Of a DNA stretch of 64,000 bases, positions 17,604-26,202 are shown in pieces. The stretch lies in assembly GCF_036346875.1 (NCBI RefSeq), contig NZ_CP107852.1:4464001-4528000 (forward strand). Direction: 5' to 3'. The notes under the pieces were generated by a model. It was not told the origin of the DNA. It saw only the letters and a list, made by a program, of their open reading frames with translations, and did no database searches. Numbering within the stretch: position 1 is the stretch's first letter; every line of letters begins with the position of its first letter. This DNA comes from Nocardia sp. NBC_00508. GTDB taxonomy: Bacteria; Actinomycetota; Actinomycetes; Mycobacteriales; Mycobacteriaceae. The translations under genes were made by a program, and so were the position numbers.

Positions 17604-17756
17604 ATGTGCGAACCGATACCTCTTTCCCAGGACCATCGCGAGGATTTCTGGCGACGCTGCGGGTGGTCACCCGAGCTGTCCGACCGGGAACGCGACGAGA
17701 TCGAGAGCGCCTGGGACGACGAATCGATCATCGCGGCCGAGCTTTTCGGTTGGTGA
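17604..17756 (+). CDS. Small acidic hypothetical protein, 50 aa
   Basis: This short reading frame has an AGGAG ribosome-binding site 8 bp before its ATG and encodes a charged helical peptide with FWRRCGWSPELSDRERDEIE near its centre. It starts after the epoxide hydrolase terminator with no obvious promoter of its own. Its 3' end overlaps the convergent carboxyltransferase gene by 29 bp. No function is recognised, and it could be a chance frame. Confidence 0.45.
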   Translation: MCEPIPLSQDHREDFWRRCGWSPELSDRERDEIESAWDDESIIAAELFGW

Positions 17757-19827
17757 CCGGAACAATCGGTTGGATCGTGAGCTCGCCCGCCGACCGCCAG
17801 GAGTTGCGTTCGGCGGCGAAGGCCTCTGCTTGCCTCGTGCGGAAGAGTTCGATGGATTCGGCCTTATCGGCGAGGAACGTTCGGTAGTCCGCCAGGCGGA
17901 ACTCGCCGTCCTCGGCCCGCACCTGGACGTTGCCCGCGGCGAAGTCGGCGCGCAGGTCGAGGAGTTCTTCCGCCTCGACCGGATACCAGCGGATGCGATC
18001 GAAATACCGCAGCAGCCATGGTGTTTCAGCATCGGTGGCGGCGCGATCGGCTCCGGGCCGCAGCACGGACGTCGTCGTAGCGCGGTGATTCCACACCTGG
18101 GTGGTGCGGCCGACGAATTGATAGCCGCCCGGCCCTTCCATGCCGTAGACACACAGGTAGGCGCCGCCGATGCCGACCGCGTTCTCCGGCGTCCAGGTGC
18201 GGGCGGGGTTGTACTTCGTGGTGACCAACCGGTGCCGGGGATCGGTGGGGGTGGCGACCGGCGCGCCGAGGTAGACGTCGCCGAGTCCGAGCACCAGGTA
18301 CTCGGCCCCGAACACGGTGTCGTACACGTCGTAGACCGTGTCCAAGCCGTTCATGCGACGAATGAACTCGATGTTCCACGGACACCACGGCGCGTCGGCG
18401 CGTACACCGTGCATATAGCGGATGATGGCCTCGCGCGTGGACGGGTCGTCCCAGGACAGCGGCAGGTGGACGACGCGGCTGGGCACCACGAGCCGGGCGG
18501 GCGGGGGGAGTTGTGTTTCGGCCTCGGCGAGCAGGTCGAGCAGCGCGGGCACCGGCAGGACGTGACGATCGACCCGGATCTGCAACGAGCGGATCCCCGG
18601 GGTCAGCTCGCTCACGCCCCGCACGCGAGCCGCCAGCAGGTGCTGGTGCAGGGCATGCACGCGGGCGCGCAGGCCGAGATCCAATGTCATAGCGCCGTAC
18701 TCGACCAGCACTCCGTCGTCGCCCGCGCGGCGGTAGGTCACCGCGGTCTCGTCGTCCACGTCGGCGCGGCGCAGCACGCCGTCGTCACCGTCACCGCCCG
18801 CCGAGAGCACCGTCGGCCACGCGGCGCGGCGCGCGAGCCCCAACTCGCGGATCGAGGCGGCGCGGTCGCTGCGGACGAGCACGAAACGCACGGTGTCGCC
18901 GGGGGACAGCTGGCCGAGCTTCCAGCGGTCGGCCGCCACGACGGTGACCGGGCAGACGAAACCGCCCAGGCTCGGTCCGTCGGGGCCGAGCAGGATGGGA
19001 GTGTCGCCGGTGAAGTCCAGCGCGCCTACGGAATACGGCGTGTCGTGGATATTGGACGGGTGCAGTCCCGCTTCGCCGCCGTCGGCGCGGGCCCATTCCG
19101 GCTTCGGACCGATCAGTCGGACGCCGGTGCGATCGGAGTTGAAGTGCACCTCGTAATCGGTCCCGACGACGGTATCGAAGTCGTCGCGGGTGAAGAATTC
19201 CGGTGCGCCGTGCGGGCCTTCGGTGACCGCAAGCTCCCAGCGCCGGGTCAGCACGGGCTGTTCCTCCATCGAAACGGCCACCACGACCCGGCCGTGGTGG
19301 GTGCCAAGCGGAAGCGATTCACCGGCGCGCAGCGCCCCGCCGGTGCTGCCGCCGAACCGGCCGAGCGTGAACGTGGCGGCGCTGCCGAGGTATTCGGGCA
19401 ACTGGATGCCGCCCGCGATCAGCAGGTAGCAGCGCATGCCCGGCCCGCGCACGGCACCAACGTCCAGCATGCCGCCCGCGGGCACCCGCACCGTGCGCCA
19501 CTGTGGCACACGGACGCCGTCCACCGTCACGTCGGCCGGTGCGCCGGTGACGCAGATCCAGGTCGGCGCGGTGAACCGGAGCGCGGGACCGCCGAGGGTG
19601 CATTCCAGACCCGCGGCGCCCTCGTCGTTGCCGAGCGCTCGATTGCCCAGCCGGAACGACAGGTCGTCCATCGGTCCCGATGGCGGGACGCCGATGTGCC
19701 AGTACCCGGTCCGGCCGGGCCAGTCCTGCACGGTGGTCAGCATGCCGGGGCGGAGGACCTCCATCGTGTTCGGTTCCGCTGCGCCGGGGTGCGTTCCGGC
19801 GCCCGCCGATAGTTGGGCGACGGTCAT
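17728..19827 (-). CDS. Stand-alone carboxyltransferase of urea/guanidine carboxylase type (KipA-KipI fusion)
   Basis: This 699-residue protein begins with an AHS2/KipA-like domain (VLRPGMLTTVQDWPGRTGYW, then PPSGPMDD near residue 45). An AHS1/KipI-like domain follows (YRRAGDDGVLVEYG; ELTPGIRSLQIRVD near 420), then the C-terminal region of urea carboxylases. Full urea or guanidine carboxylases are about 1200 residues and also carry an ATP-grasp biotin carboxylase and a terminal BCCP with an MKM biotin site. Neither is present here or elsewhere in the operon. The start ATG overlaps the UAAP2 stop (ATGA). The partner carboxylase must be encoded elsewhere, or the chemistry differs. Confidence 0.82.
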   Translation of the reverse strand: MTVAQLSAGAGTHPGAAEPNTMEVLRPGMLTTVQDWPGRTGYWHIGVPPSGPMDDLSFRLGNRALGNDEGAAGLECTLGGPALRFTAPTWICVTGAPADVTVDGVRVPQWRTVRVPAGGMLDVGAVRGPGMRCYLLIAGGIQLPEYLGSAATFTLGRFGGSTGGALRAGESLPLGTHHGRVVVAVSMEEQPVLTRRWELAVTEGPHGAPEFFTRDDFDTVVGTDYEVHFNSDRTGVRLIGPKPEWARADGGEAGLHPSNIHDTPYSVGALDFTGDTPILLGPDGPSLGGFVCPVTVVAADRWKLGQLSPGDTVRFVLVRSDRAASIRELGLARRAAWPTVLSAGGDGDDGVLRRADVDDETAVTYRRAGDDGVLVEYGAMTLDLGLRARVHALHQHLLAARVRGVSELTPGIRSLQIRVDRHVLPVPALLDLLAEAETQLPPPARLVVPSRVVHLPLSWDDPSTREAIIRYMHGVRADAPWCPWNIEFIRRMNGLDTVYDVYDTVFGAEYLVLGLGDVYLGAPVATPTDPRHRLVTTKYNPARTWTPENAVGIGGAYLCVYGMEGPGGYQFVGRTTQVWNHRATTTSVLRPGADRAATDAETPWLLRYFDRIRWYPVEAEELLDLRADFAAGNVQVRAEDGEFRLADYRTFLADKAESIELFRTRQAEAFAAERNSWRSAGELTIQPIVPVTNRKARPR

Positions 19828-20438
19828 CGCGACACCACCATGCGCACGGGTGTCGGGTCGAACCCATTGCACGGGTTGTTGATCTGTGGGCAGTTGGAAA
19901 CCAGTACCAGCGTGTCGATCTCGGCGCGCAGAGTGACCTGCTTGCCGGGTGCGGACCGGCCGTCCACGATCCCCAACGTGCCGTCCGCCTCGACCGGAAC
20001 GTTCATGAACCAGTTGATGTTCGACACCAGATCGCGTTTGCCGAGCCCCCAGCGCAACCCTTCCGCGAGAAAGTTCTCCACACAGGCGTGCTGGTGGCGG
20101 GTGTGGTGGCCGTAGCGCAGTGTGTTGGACTCCTGCGAGCAGGCGCCCGCGATGGTGTCATGGTTGCCGACCTCGTCGGCCACGACGGTCATCAGCGCCG
20201 TTCCCGCGTCGGTGCGCAGCACACTTCCGGTGGTGAGGAAGATGTTGCGCTGCGCGGTGACCGTGGCCTGCGCGCTGTAGCGCTCGGTGTAGTCGGCGGC
20301 CGAGTACAGCAGGCAGTCCACCGCCTGGTTGCCATGCAGATCGATGATCGACAAGTGGTCGCCCGCACGGACTACGGCAGACCACGGAGAGCGGGCCGGG
20401 ACGGTTTCGTCGAGCACGACGGTGCGAGCCGTGGTCAT
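19824..20438 (-). CDS. Urea carboxylase-associated protein 2 (DUF1989), CgdB-like
   Basis: This 204-residue DUF1989 protein has VRAGDHLSIIDLHGNQAVDCLLY near its start and conserved Cys/His residues in NHDTIAGACSQESNTLRYG and NCPQINNPCNG. In guanidine degradation gene clusters the UAAP1/UAAP2 pair forms carboxyguanidine deiminase, which converts carboxyguanidine to allophanate and ammonia. It overlaps UAAP1 by ATGA at its start and the carboxyltransferase by ATGA at its end, so the three are co-translated. Assignment to the second subunit follows from gene order and length. Confidence 0.82.
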   Translation of the reverse strand: MTTARTVVLDETVPARSPWSAVVRAGDHLSIIDLHGNQAVDCLLYSAADYTERYSAQATVTAQRNIFLTTGSVLRTDAGTALMTVVADEVGNHDTIAGACSQESNTLRYGHHTRHQHACVENFLAEGLRWGLGKRDLVSNINWFMNVPVEADGTLGIVDGRSAPGKQVTLRAEIDTLVLVSNCPQINNPCNGFDPTPVRMVVSR

Positions 20439-21187
20439 GCGGTTGCCTCCAGAGTCAGTGCGGCCGTCCAAGCCTGTTCGGTGTTCTGCACGGCCCGCTG
20501 GTACTCCGGGTCGTCGTTGGCCGCCGCGGCGAGATCTTCCGGGGCGGCCCACGCGACGACATCGAGATCCGTCGCGGGCCGTTCGTCGAGCGGGTGCGCG
20601 GAGTTGGCGACGAGCACGGTGACCGGGAGGTGCACGAGCAGATCCACCGAGGCGCCCGGGGCGGCGCTGCCGGTGGCGGTGAGCGTTCCGTCCGGCTCGA
20701 CCCGGATGCCACGGAAGAACGAGACCGTCGGCCCGATATCGCGTGGTTCGAGTCCTTGTTTGGCGCCGGCCAGGCGCAATTGTGCGCGGGCTCGGTCGGT
20801 CGGCCCGCAGAGCGCGTCGTGGTGGCCGGAGGTGTCGGCGAGCACGGTCGCCAGGATGCGTCCCTGGTCCGACAGCAGCGGGTGGCCGCCGCCCAGGTAC
20901 GCCTGCCACGGCACCTTGACCGTGTCGGCGACGTTCAGGCGCTCCCACGGCGCGTCGGTGCGCAGCAGCAGGACATGCGCGCAGGCCGCGCCCGCCGGAT
21001 CGGAGAGCCGGATGCGGGTGCCGCGGCCGAGCACGACGTTCGCGTAACCGTGCGCCGGAATACGCTGGTCAAAGGTGACTTTCGAGGACGGAACGGTCGA
21101 GGGCAGGTCGGGCGCTGCGATGGTCGCCGCCGTGGCTTGCGAGCGTGCGTGCGCCCGTGCGCCGGACGTGTCCGCGGTGCTTGTCAC
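20435..21187 (-). CDS. Urea carboxylase-associated protein 1 (DUF1989), CgdA-like
   Basis: This 250-residue DUF1989 protein is the partner of UAAP2. Visible family features are IPAHGYANVVLGRGTRIRL, HVLLLRTDAPWERLN, the TSGHHDALCGP cysteine/histidine cluster near residue 130, and VSFFRGIRVEPDG. Its expected role, with UAAP2, is carboxyguanidine deiminase. It lies 143 bp after the permease gene and overlaps UAAP2. The N-terminal 25 residues look disordered, so a later start is possible. Confidence 0.8.
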   Translation of the reverse strand: MTSTADTSGARAHARSQATAATIAAPDLPSTVPSSKVTFDQRIPAHGYANVVLGRGTRIRLSDPAGAACAHVLLLRTDAPWERLNVADTVKVPWQAYLGGGHPLLSDQGRILATVLADTSGHHDALCGPTDRARAQLRLAGAKQGLEPRDIGPTVSFFRGIRVEPDGTLTATGSAAPGASVDLLVHLPVTVLVANSAHPLDERPATDLDVVAWAAPEDLAAAANDDPEYQRAVQNTEQAWTAALTLEATA

Positions 21188-21330
21188 GGTTCTTTCCTTT
21201 CGTGCGCTGGTTGTGGTGGTTTCGTGGCCGATCGGGGGGCGATCACGTCTGGCGTCACAGCGCGGGCGCTATTCCTGTGGTCGACCCGGGTGCGGTGTTG
21301 CCAGGCATGCTCATCACCGCACCCGGTGTA

Positions 21331-22866
21331 TCAGGCGGGTTGTGGTGCGGGCTCGGGGCTTTGGACACGGCGGCCGGCGCTGAGCACGGTGGTATGCACC
21401 AGCACACCCATTCCCAGCACTAGAAGCACGAAAAGTGGTGCGGCCCAGAGCATCCACCAGCCGCCGCCGTCCGGGGTGTAGACCTCCGGGCGCGGCCAGG
21501 CCAGGTTCACCACCATGGCGATGCCCCAGACCACGGCGAGCGCGTTGATCGGAATACCGAAGCGGCCCAGGCTGAACAGGCGCGCGTCGGTGCCCGGGTC
21601 GGGTAGCCCGGCGAACCGCCGCACCAGCAGCGGCACCGTCACCAGCAGATACGCCAGGTACAGCGTGACGATGCAGACGCTGGCCAGTGTCGCGAAGATG
21701 GCGGCGTTGCCGAGGTTCAGCAGCAGCAGGCCGATGCCGAGCACCCCGATGACGACGGCGGGCAGCGCCGGTGTGCCGTAGCGTGGATGCACCGCGGCCA
21801 GCCTGCGCGCGAACGGCAGTTTCCCGTCCCGTGCCATGGAGAACATCAGCCGCGAGCCCGCGGTCTGAATCGCCAATGTGCACACGGTGACCGCGACCGC
21901 GACGCAGCCCAGCAAGACCTTGCCCGCCGGGCTGTCCAGCTTGGTGGTGAGCACGTAGGCCAAGCCGTCGGTGGCCAGCGCGCCGTCGGACAGGCTCGGC
22001 GCGGCCATCAGCGCGCCAAGCAGCATCAGGCCGCCACCCAGCGCCGAAACCGACAACGCGGTGAGAATGGTGCGCGGTGCGACGCGGCGCGGGTTCTTCG
22101 TCTCCTCGGAAAGCTCACCCGCGGAATCGAATCCGACCATCACGTAGGCGGCCATCAGCCCCGAGACCAGGAACGCAGCCCAGTAGGGACCTGGCGCGGC
22201 CTGATCGGTGTGCAGCACCACGCCGGGGCCGCGCTCGGTGCTGGTGAAGAACAGCGCGATGATCGCCAGGACGCCGACGATCTCGACGGTGACGCCGATC
22301 GAGTTGATCCGCGCCATCAGGTCGATGCCGATCACGTTGATCACTGTGGTGAGCACGAGCAAGATGCTGCCGAGCACCACGGCGTTGGTCGCGCCGGACG
22401 GGGAAGTGAGCGCGGTGTCCGTGCCGACGAGCTGAAATCCGCTCCAGATCGAGGGGAGCACCACCTGTAGCGCGATCGCGGCCGCGGCGGCGGTGACGAT
22501 CTGCGCGATGATCATCATCCAGCCCGCGAACCAGCCGACGATTTCCCCGCCGAGCCGCCGGGACCACTGGTAGATGCAGCCCGAAATCGGGTAGCGCGCG
22601 GCCAGTTCGGCGAAGTTCAGCGCGACGAGGAACTGTCCGGCGAAGACGATCGGCCAGGTCCAGAAGAAGGCGGCTCCGCCGAACGAATAGCCGAAGCCGA
22701 AGAACTGGAAGATGGTGGTGAGGATGGAGACGAACGAGAAGCCCGCCGCGAACGAAGCGTAGCGGCCGAGCTTTCGGTGCAAGACGGGCTGGTAGCCGAA
22801 CTTGGCGAGGTCGGCGCTGTCGCCGCTGAGGTCGGAGGGCGGGGTCGGGGCGAGGGTGGTGGCCAT
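21331..22866 (-). CDS. APC-superfamily permease of the UAAP/carboxylase operon
   Basis: This 511-residue integral membrane protein has about 12 hydrophobic segments from residue 40 to 480. It carries the APC signature around GYSFGGAAFFWTWPIVFAGQ and ISGCIYQWSRRLGGEIVGW, and GFDSAGELSEETKNPRR in the middle loop. Permeases of this type accompany UAAP and urea/guanidine carboxylase genes and are thought to import the nitrogen substrate. It is the first gene of the minus-strand operon, with two CTATCA-type operators between it and the divergent TetR gene. The substrate is inferred, not shown. Confidence 0.85.
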   Translation of the reverse strand: MATTLAPTPPSDLSGDSADLAKFGYQPVLHRKLGRYASFAAGFSFVSILTTIFQFFGFGYSFGGAAFFWTWPIVFAGQFLVALNFAELAARYPISGCIYQWSRRLGGEIVGWFAGWMMIIAQIVTAAAAAIALQVVLPSIWSGFQLVGTDTALTSPSGATNAVVLGSILLVLTTVINVIGIDLMARINSIGVTVEIVGVLAIIALFFTSTERGPGVVLHTDQAAPGPYWAAFLVSGLMAAYVMVGFDSAGELSEETKNPRRVAPRTILTALSVSALGGGLMLLGALMAAPSLSDGALATDGLAYVLTTKLDSPAGKVLLGCVAVAVTVCTLAIQTAGSRLMFSMARDGKLPFARRLAAVHPRYGTPALPAVVIGVLGIGLLLLNLGNAAIFATLASVCIVTLYLAYLLVTVPLLVRRFAGLPDPGTDARLFSLGRFGIPINALAVVWGIAMVVNLAWPRPEVYTPDGGGWWMLWAAPLFVLLVLGMGVLVHTTVLSAGRRVQSPEPAPQPA

Positions 22867-22894
22867 GGGCGGTCCTTCGGCGTGCGGCCAATAA

Positions 22895-23003
22895 CTATCA
22901 GACGACAGTTTTATGGTCGCGGTCGCGCTTTCGGTGACCTCCGTGTATCACTTCTGACACCCGCGGTAACTTCTGCGTTGCCGGTATTTCTATCAAGTGA
23001 CAG
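22895..23003. promoter_or_regulatory. Two copies of a CTATCA-N2-TGACAG-type operator
   Basis: Site A (22895-22908) is CTATCAGACGACAG; site B (22990-23003) is CTATCAAGTGACAG. Both fit the inverted pattern CTRTCA-N2-TGAYAG, site A with one change. One is close to the permease start and the other just upstream of the TetR gene, as expected for a TetR repressor controlling both directions. Confidence 0.7.
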
Positions 23004-23086
23004 AAAATGCACCGTGGTCCGTTGACAAACCGACCGGACGGCTACCACGCCGAAGTGCCTCTGCGGCTCCCTGCCAGAATGGCGGC

Positions 23087-23761
23087 GTGACGAACGTCGG
23101 TCCCGGCCGTCCGCGCGTCGCCCAGCGACGACGACGCGGGCAGACGCCGCGTGCCGAAATCCTGGACGCCGCAGGCGAACTGTTCACCACCAACGGCTAC
23201 GCCAACACCTCCACCCGTGCCGTCGCCGACGCCGTCGGCATCCGGCAGGCCTCGCTGTATCACCACTTCGCGGCCAAAGACGACATCCTCGACGCGTTGC
23301 TCGCCGAAACCATCGCGATGCCGATCGAGCTGGCTGGACGCCTGCGCGAGGTACCCGACCCAGTGCAGGTCCGGCTGTACGCGCTGGCGCTGTTCGACGT
23401 GCGGCAGCTGTGCGCGTCGCGCTGGAACCTGGGGGCGCTGTACCTGCTGCCGGAGCTGCGCACCGAGCGGTTCGCCGCGTTCCGTCTGCGCCGCGACGAA
23501 TTACGGAGGCACTACGAGACATTGGCCGCGCAGGTGCTGGCCGAAGGCGGGGCGGTGAGCACGCCGGGCGCGGAGCTGTTGCCGTTCCGGTTGGTGGAGA
23601 CCGTGATCAGCATCCGTTCCGACGAGGGCGCCGCGCCCACCTACGCAGAGCAGACCATCCCGGGTGCTGTGCTGCGCACGCTCTGCTGGCCCGGCGACCT
23701 CGACACGATCCGGGCCGAGGCGGCCGACCTGCTGGATCGCCTGGCGCTGCCCACCGCCTGA
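23087..23761 (+). CDS. TetR family regulator of the permease/UAAP operon
   Basis: This 224-residue protein has a helix-turn-helix at about 25-70 (TSTRAVADAVGIRQASLYHHF). GTG at 23087 is preferred. A GTG at 22997 in the same frame would add 30 residues but falls inside an operator-like palindrome. The gene is divergent from the permease and its likely targets are the two CTATCA sites. It ends 3 bp before the convergent TerD gene. Confidence 0.85.
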   Translation: MTNVGPGRPRVAQRRRRGQTPRAEILDAAGELFTTNGYANTSTRAVADAVGIRQASLYHHFAAKDDILDALLAETIAMPIELAGRLREVPDPVQVRLYALALFDVRQLCASRWNLGALYLLPELRTERFAAFRLRRDELRRHYETLAAQVLAEGGAVSTPGAELLPFRLVETVISIRSDEGAAPTYAEQTIPGAVLRTLCWPGDLDTIRAEAADLLDRLALPTA

Positions 23762-23764
23762 GGG

Positions 23765-25405
23765 TCAGGACTTGCCTTCGCCCCGCACCCAGTTCAAGCC
23801 CCAGCCATAGACCTTGTCCACCTCGGCGACGCCCCAGCGCGGGCGGTTCGGCGGCGGCGGGACGAATCGGCCCTCGCGCCGCACCGCCAGGCCCGCGCCG
23901 GTGTTCTCGAGCAGAGCCAGCACCGCGTCCCGGGAGTTGTCCGCGCAGCCGTCCACGCTCAGCTCGATCGGCGGCGCGCCGACCGGGTACAGCGTCGCGG
24001 TCACCCGGATGCCGCGGAAGTCCGCGGCGCCGTCGTAAAGGGTGGCGAAGACCAGGATTCGGCGGAATTCAGCGGTGCGGTCTAGATTCACCTGGAGGTT
24101 CTCACCGGCGGCCGCGCCGGACCGGTCGTCGGCCTCCAGCCGGATGAAAGGCGCCCGGTCCAGCGCGCCGACGTCGCCGACCGGACGGATATCGCCCTTG
24201 CGACCGTCGACCAGTTCCCAGAAGCAGCACAGATCGAGATCCAGCGCATTCGTGACCGTGGCGGTCCAGTTCAGGTTGATCCGCAGGATGCCGGAGCCGA
24301 CGCCCCACGCGGTCAGCGAGACCGAGGGATAGTGCTCTGTCAAAGAGATCTTGCTCGTGCCGACCCGCTGTTCGGTGGGCGCGGCGTACCCGAACTGCGC
24401 CGACCACTCCGCCGGTGCTGGGGCGGCATACTGGCCCGGCACATCGACGCCGGGTGGTGGCGCCTGGTGGCCCTGCGCGAGGTGCTGGCCGGGCGGTGCG
24501 TAACTACCTGGCATGGGCGGGTACTGGCCCGGCGGCGGCGCTTGGTGGCCTGGCGGTACGTACTGGCTCGATGGCGTTGGATAGTGACCAGTTGGCGCAA
24601 CTGGCTGGCCTGGGGGCGTCGGGTACTGGCCGGGCGGGGGTGCGTATGGGCTTGGTGCCGGCGAGTATTGGCCTGCCGGCGACGAGACCTGGCCCGGCGG
24701 GATGTACCGGCCGGGCGGTGGCGTGGCATGGCCGTGCCATGCGGTCGCGCCGGACGGATCCGGCGCCGCCGACGATGGGTGTGCGGCGACCTGGCCCGGC
24801 TCCCGCGGAACCGGCGTCGTCGGCGGTGCTGCTGTGCCCCATTCGCCCGGACCGGCTGGCGCAGGTGCGGTCGGTGGCGGCGGAGCGGGTGCGTCGTCCA
24901 CGGTGATGCCGTAGTCGGCGGCAAGCCCGGTCAAACCGGACGTGTAACCCTGTCCGACCGCGCGAAACTTCCACCCGCCCTGGCGCCGGTAGAGTTCGCC
25001 GAGCACGACCGCGGTTTCGGTCGTCGCGCCGACGTCGTCGAAACGCGCGATCTCCGCTCCGGTGCCCGGATCGACGATCCGCGCGAACAATCCGTCGAGC
25101 TGCCCGACGGTGCCGTCGTCGGTGGATGCCGCTATCACGATGCCGTCGATCTGCGGCTCCACTCGCGCCAGGTCCGCCGACAGCACATCCAGCAGGGTCG
25201 GGCCCGGCCGCTTGCCCTCGTGCCGGACCGCGCCGGAGGGGTGGGCGGGCTGGTTGTAGAAGACGAAATCGCTGTCGGATCGCACCTTTCCGGACACCAC
25301 GAGCAGTGCGGAGGCATCGGCATCCGGCGTCCCCGTCGCGGCCCGCCAGCCCACCTCGATCCGGACGGCGGACACCGGCACCGGCACGTTGGCGCCCTTC
25401 AGCAT
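23765..25405 (-). CDS. TerD-family protein with two TerD-like domains joined by a P/G/Q-rich linker
   Basis: This protein is about 546 residues. The N-terminal TerD domain (1-175) contains SDSDFVFYNQPAHPSGAVRH and the calcium-site type LVVSGKVRSDSDFVF. A linker of about 180 residues (roughly 180-355) is built from repeats such as PPGQYPTPPGQP. A second TerD-like domain (about 370-540) includes LDLCCFWELVDGRKGDI. TerD proteins belong to the tellurite/stress-response group and bind calcium. Start candidates are ATG 25405 or GTG 25411; the difference is trivial. No other ter genes are adjacent. Confidence 0.82.
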   Translation of the reverse strand: MLKGANVPVPVSAVRIEVGWRAATGTPDADASALLVVSGKVRSDSDFVFYNQPAHPSGAVRHEGKRPGPTLLDVLSADLARVEPQIDGIVIAASTDDGTVGQLDGLFARIVDPGTGAEIARFDDVGATTETAVVLGELYRRQGGWKFRAVGQGYTSGLTGLAADYGITVDDAPAPPPPTAPAPAGPGEWGTAAPPTTPVPREPGQVAAHPSSAAPDPSGATAWHGHATPPPGRYIPPGQVSSPAGQYSPAPSPYAPPPGQYPTPPGQPVAPTGHYPTPSSQYVPPGHQAPPPGQYPPMPGSYAPPGQHLAQGHQAPPPGVDVPGQYAAPAPAEWSAQFGYAAPTEQRVGTSKISLTEHYPSVSLTAWGVGSGILRINLNWTATVTNALDLDLCCFWELVDGRKGDIRPVGDVGALDRAPFIRLEADDRSGAAAGENLQVNLDRTAEFRRILVFATLYDGAADFRGIRVTATLYPVGAPPIELSVDGCADNSRDAVLALLENTGAGLAVRREGRFVPPPPNRPRWGVAEVDKVYGWGLNWVRGEGKS

Positions 25406-25569
25406 CGACACATCTGTCAACGTAACCGAAACCGCCGCATCGCGTCCCGCACGCGGCGCGATCAATCCGCACCGACCGGCCCCCGACTGCGCCGCCCGAA
25501 CGCGCGGCAAATGCACCGCTGGTCGATGTTGTCGCCACGGTGGCCATCGGCCTGCACCGTGCCCGGGAC

Positions 25570-26100
25570 TCAGTGCGCCGGCGGTGCGATTTGCCAGTGC
25601 TCCTGCAACGCGCCCGCGATCTGCGGAAGCACGGTCACCGGAATCCGCTTGCGGCGCAAGATCGCCCGGATCTCCGTGACCTGATCGCGCTTGCGCAGGT
25701 CGTAGGCGCCCGCGACCGGGCGGACCACCGGCGGTATGGACAGCAGGACCAGCTCGCCGTGCGGTTCGTCACCGCCGGACAGGTCCAGCGCCAACGACCA
25801 CCGGGCACGTTCGTCGAGGGTGAAGCGACCGGCCACCACTCGATCCCAGGAGATGCTGGACATCGTCCACGGCTTACGCCGGTAGATGGCGTAGTCGGTG
25901 AGCACCACGGCGTCCCTGGTGAACAGCGCCGCCAGCAGCGCGACGCCGACGACCGCACCGGCCAGCAATCCGGTGAACACCCGGTGCACGCCGAACGAGA
26001 CGACGAACGAGCCGCAGACCGCCACGGTCGCCAGGATGCCGAGCACGCTGTAGAGCGCCGCGCGCTGCGTCGGGACCACACCTGCCCGCACCGTTGTCAT
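25570..26100 (-). CDS. Membrane protein with PH-like domain, hypothetical
   Basis: This 176-residue protein has two adjacent transmembrane helices (about 12-33 and 40-60). A soluble domain follows, resembling bacterial PH domains (VVLTDYAIYRRKPWTMSSISW; RRKRIPVTVLPQIAGALQEHW at the end). The function is unknown. ATG at 26100 was chosen, and an ATG at 26124 is possible. It lies between the TerD and encapsulin genes on the same strand, 102 bp after the latter. Confidence 0.65.
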   Translation of the reverse strand: MTTVRAGVVPTQRAALYSVLGILATVAVCGSFVVSFGVHRVFTGLLAGAVVGVALLAALFTRDAVVLTDYAIYRRKPWTMSSISWDRVVAGRFTLDERARWSLALDLSGGDEPHGELVLLSIPPVVRPVAGAYDLRKRDQVTEIRAILRRKRIPVTVLPQIAGALQEHWQIAPPAH

Positions 26101-26202
26101 CTCGTCTACCTGCCTCTGGTGCATTTCCGGCCTCACGGTACCGCCCCCGGGCGCCGGCGCACAGCCGGCGATTCCCACGTGTGACCGACCGGCAGCGCCG
26201 GC

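Noticed and set aside
17179..19812. An 877-codon plus-strand frame over the carboxyltransferase gene
   Set aside because: Low-complexity Arg/Gly/Ala protein without family features. The opposite strand has a well-conserved carboxyltransferase.
22867..22996. Guanidine-I (ykkC) riboswitch before the permease
   Set aside because: The conserved ACGG/CCGUCA-type paired motifs were not found. Palindromic TetR sites explain the region better.
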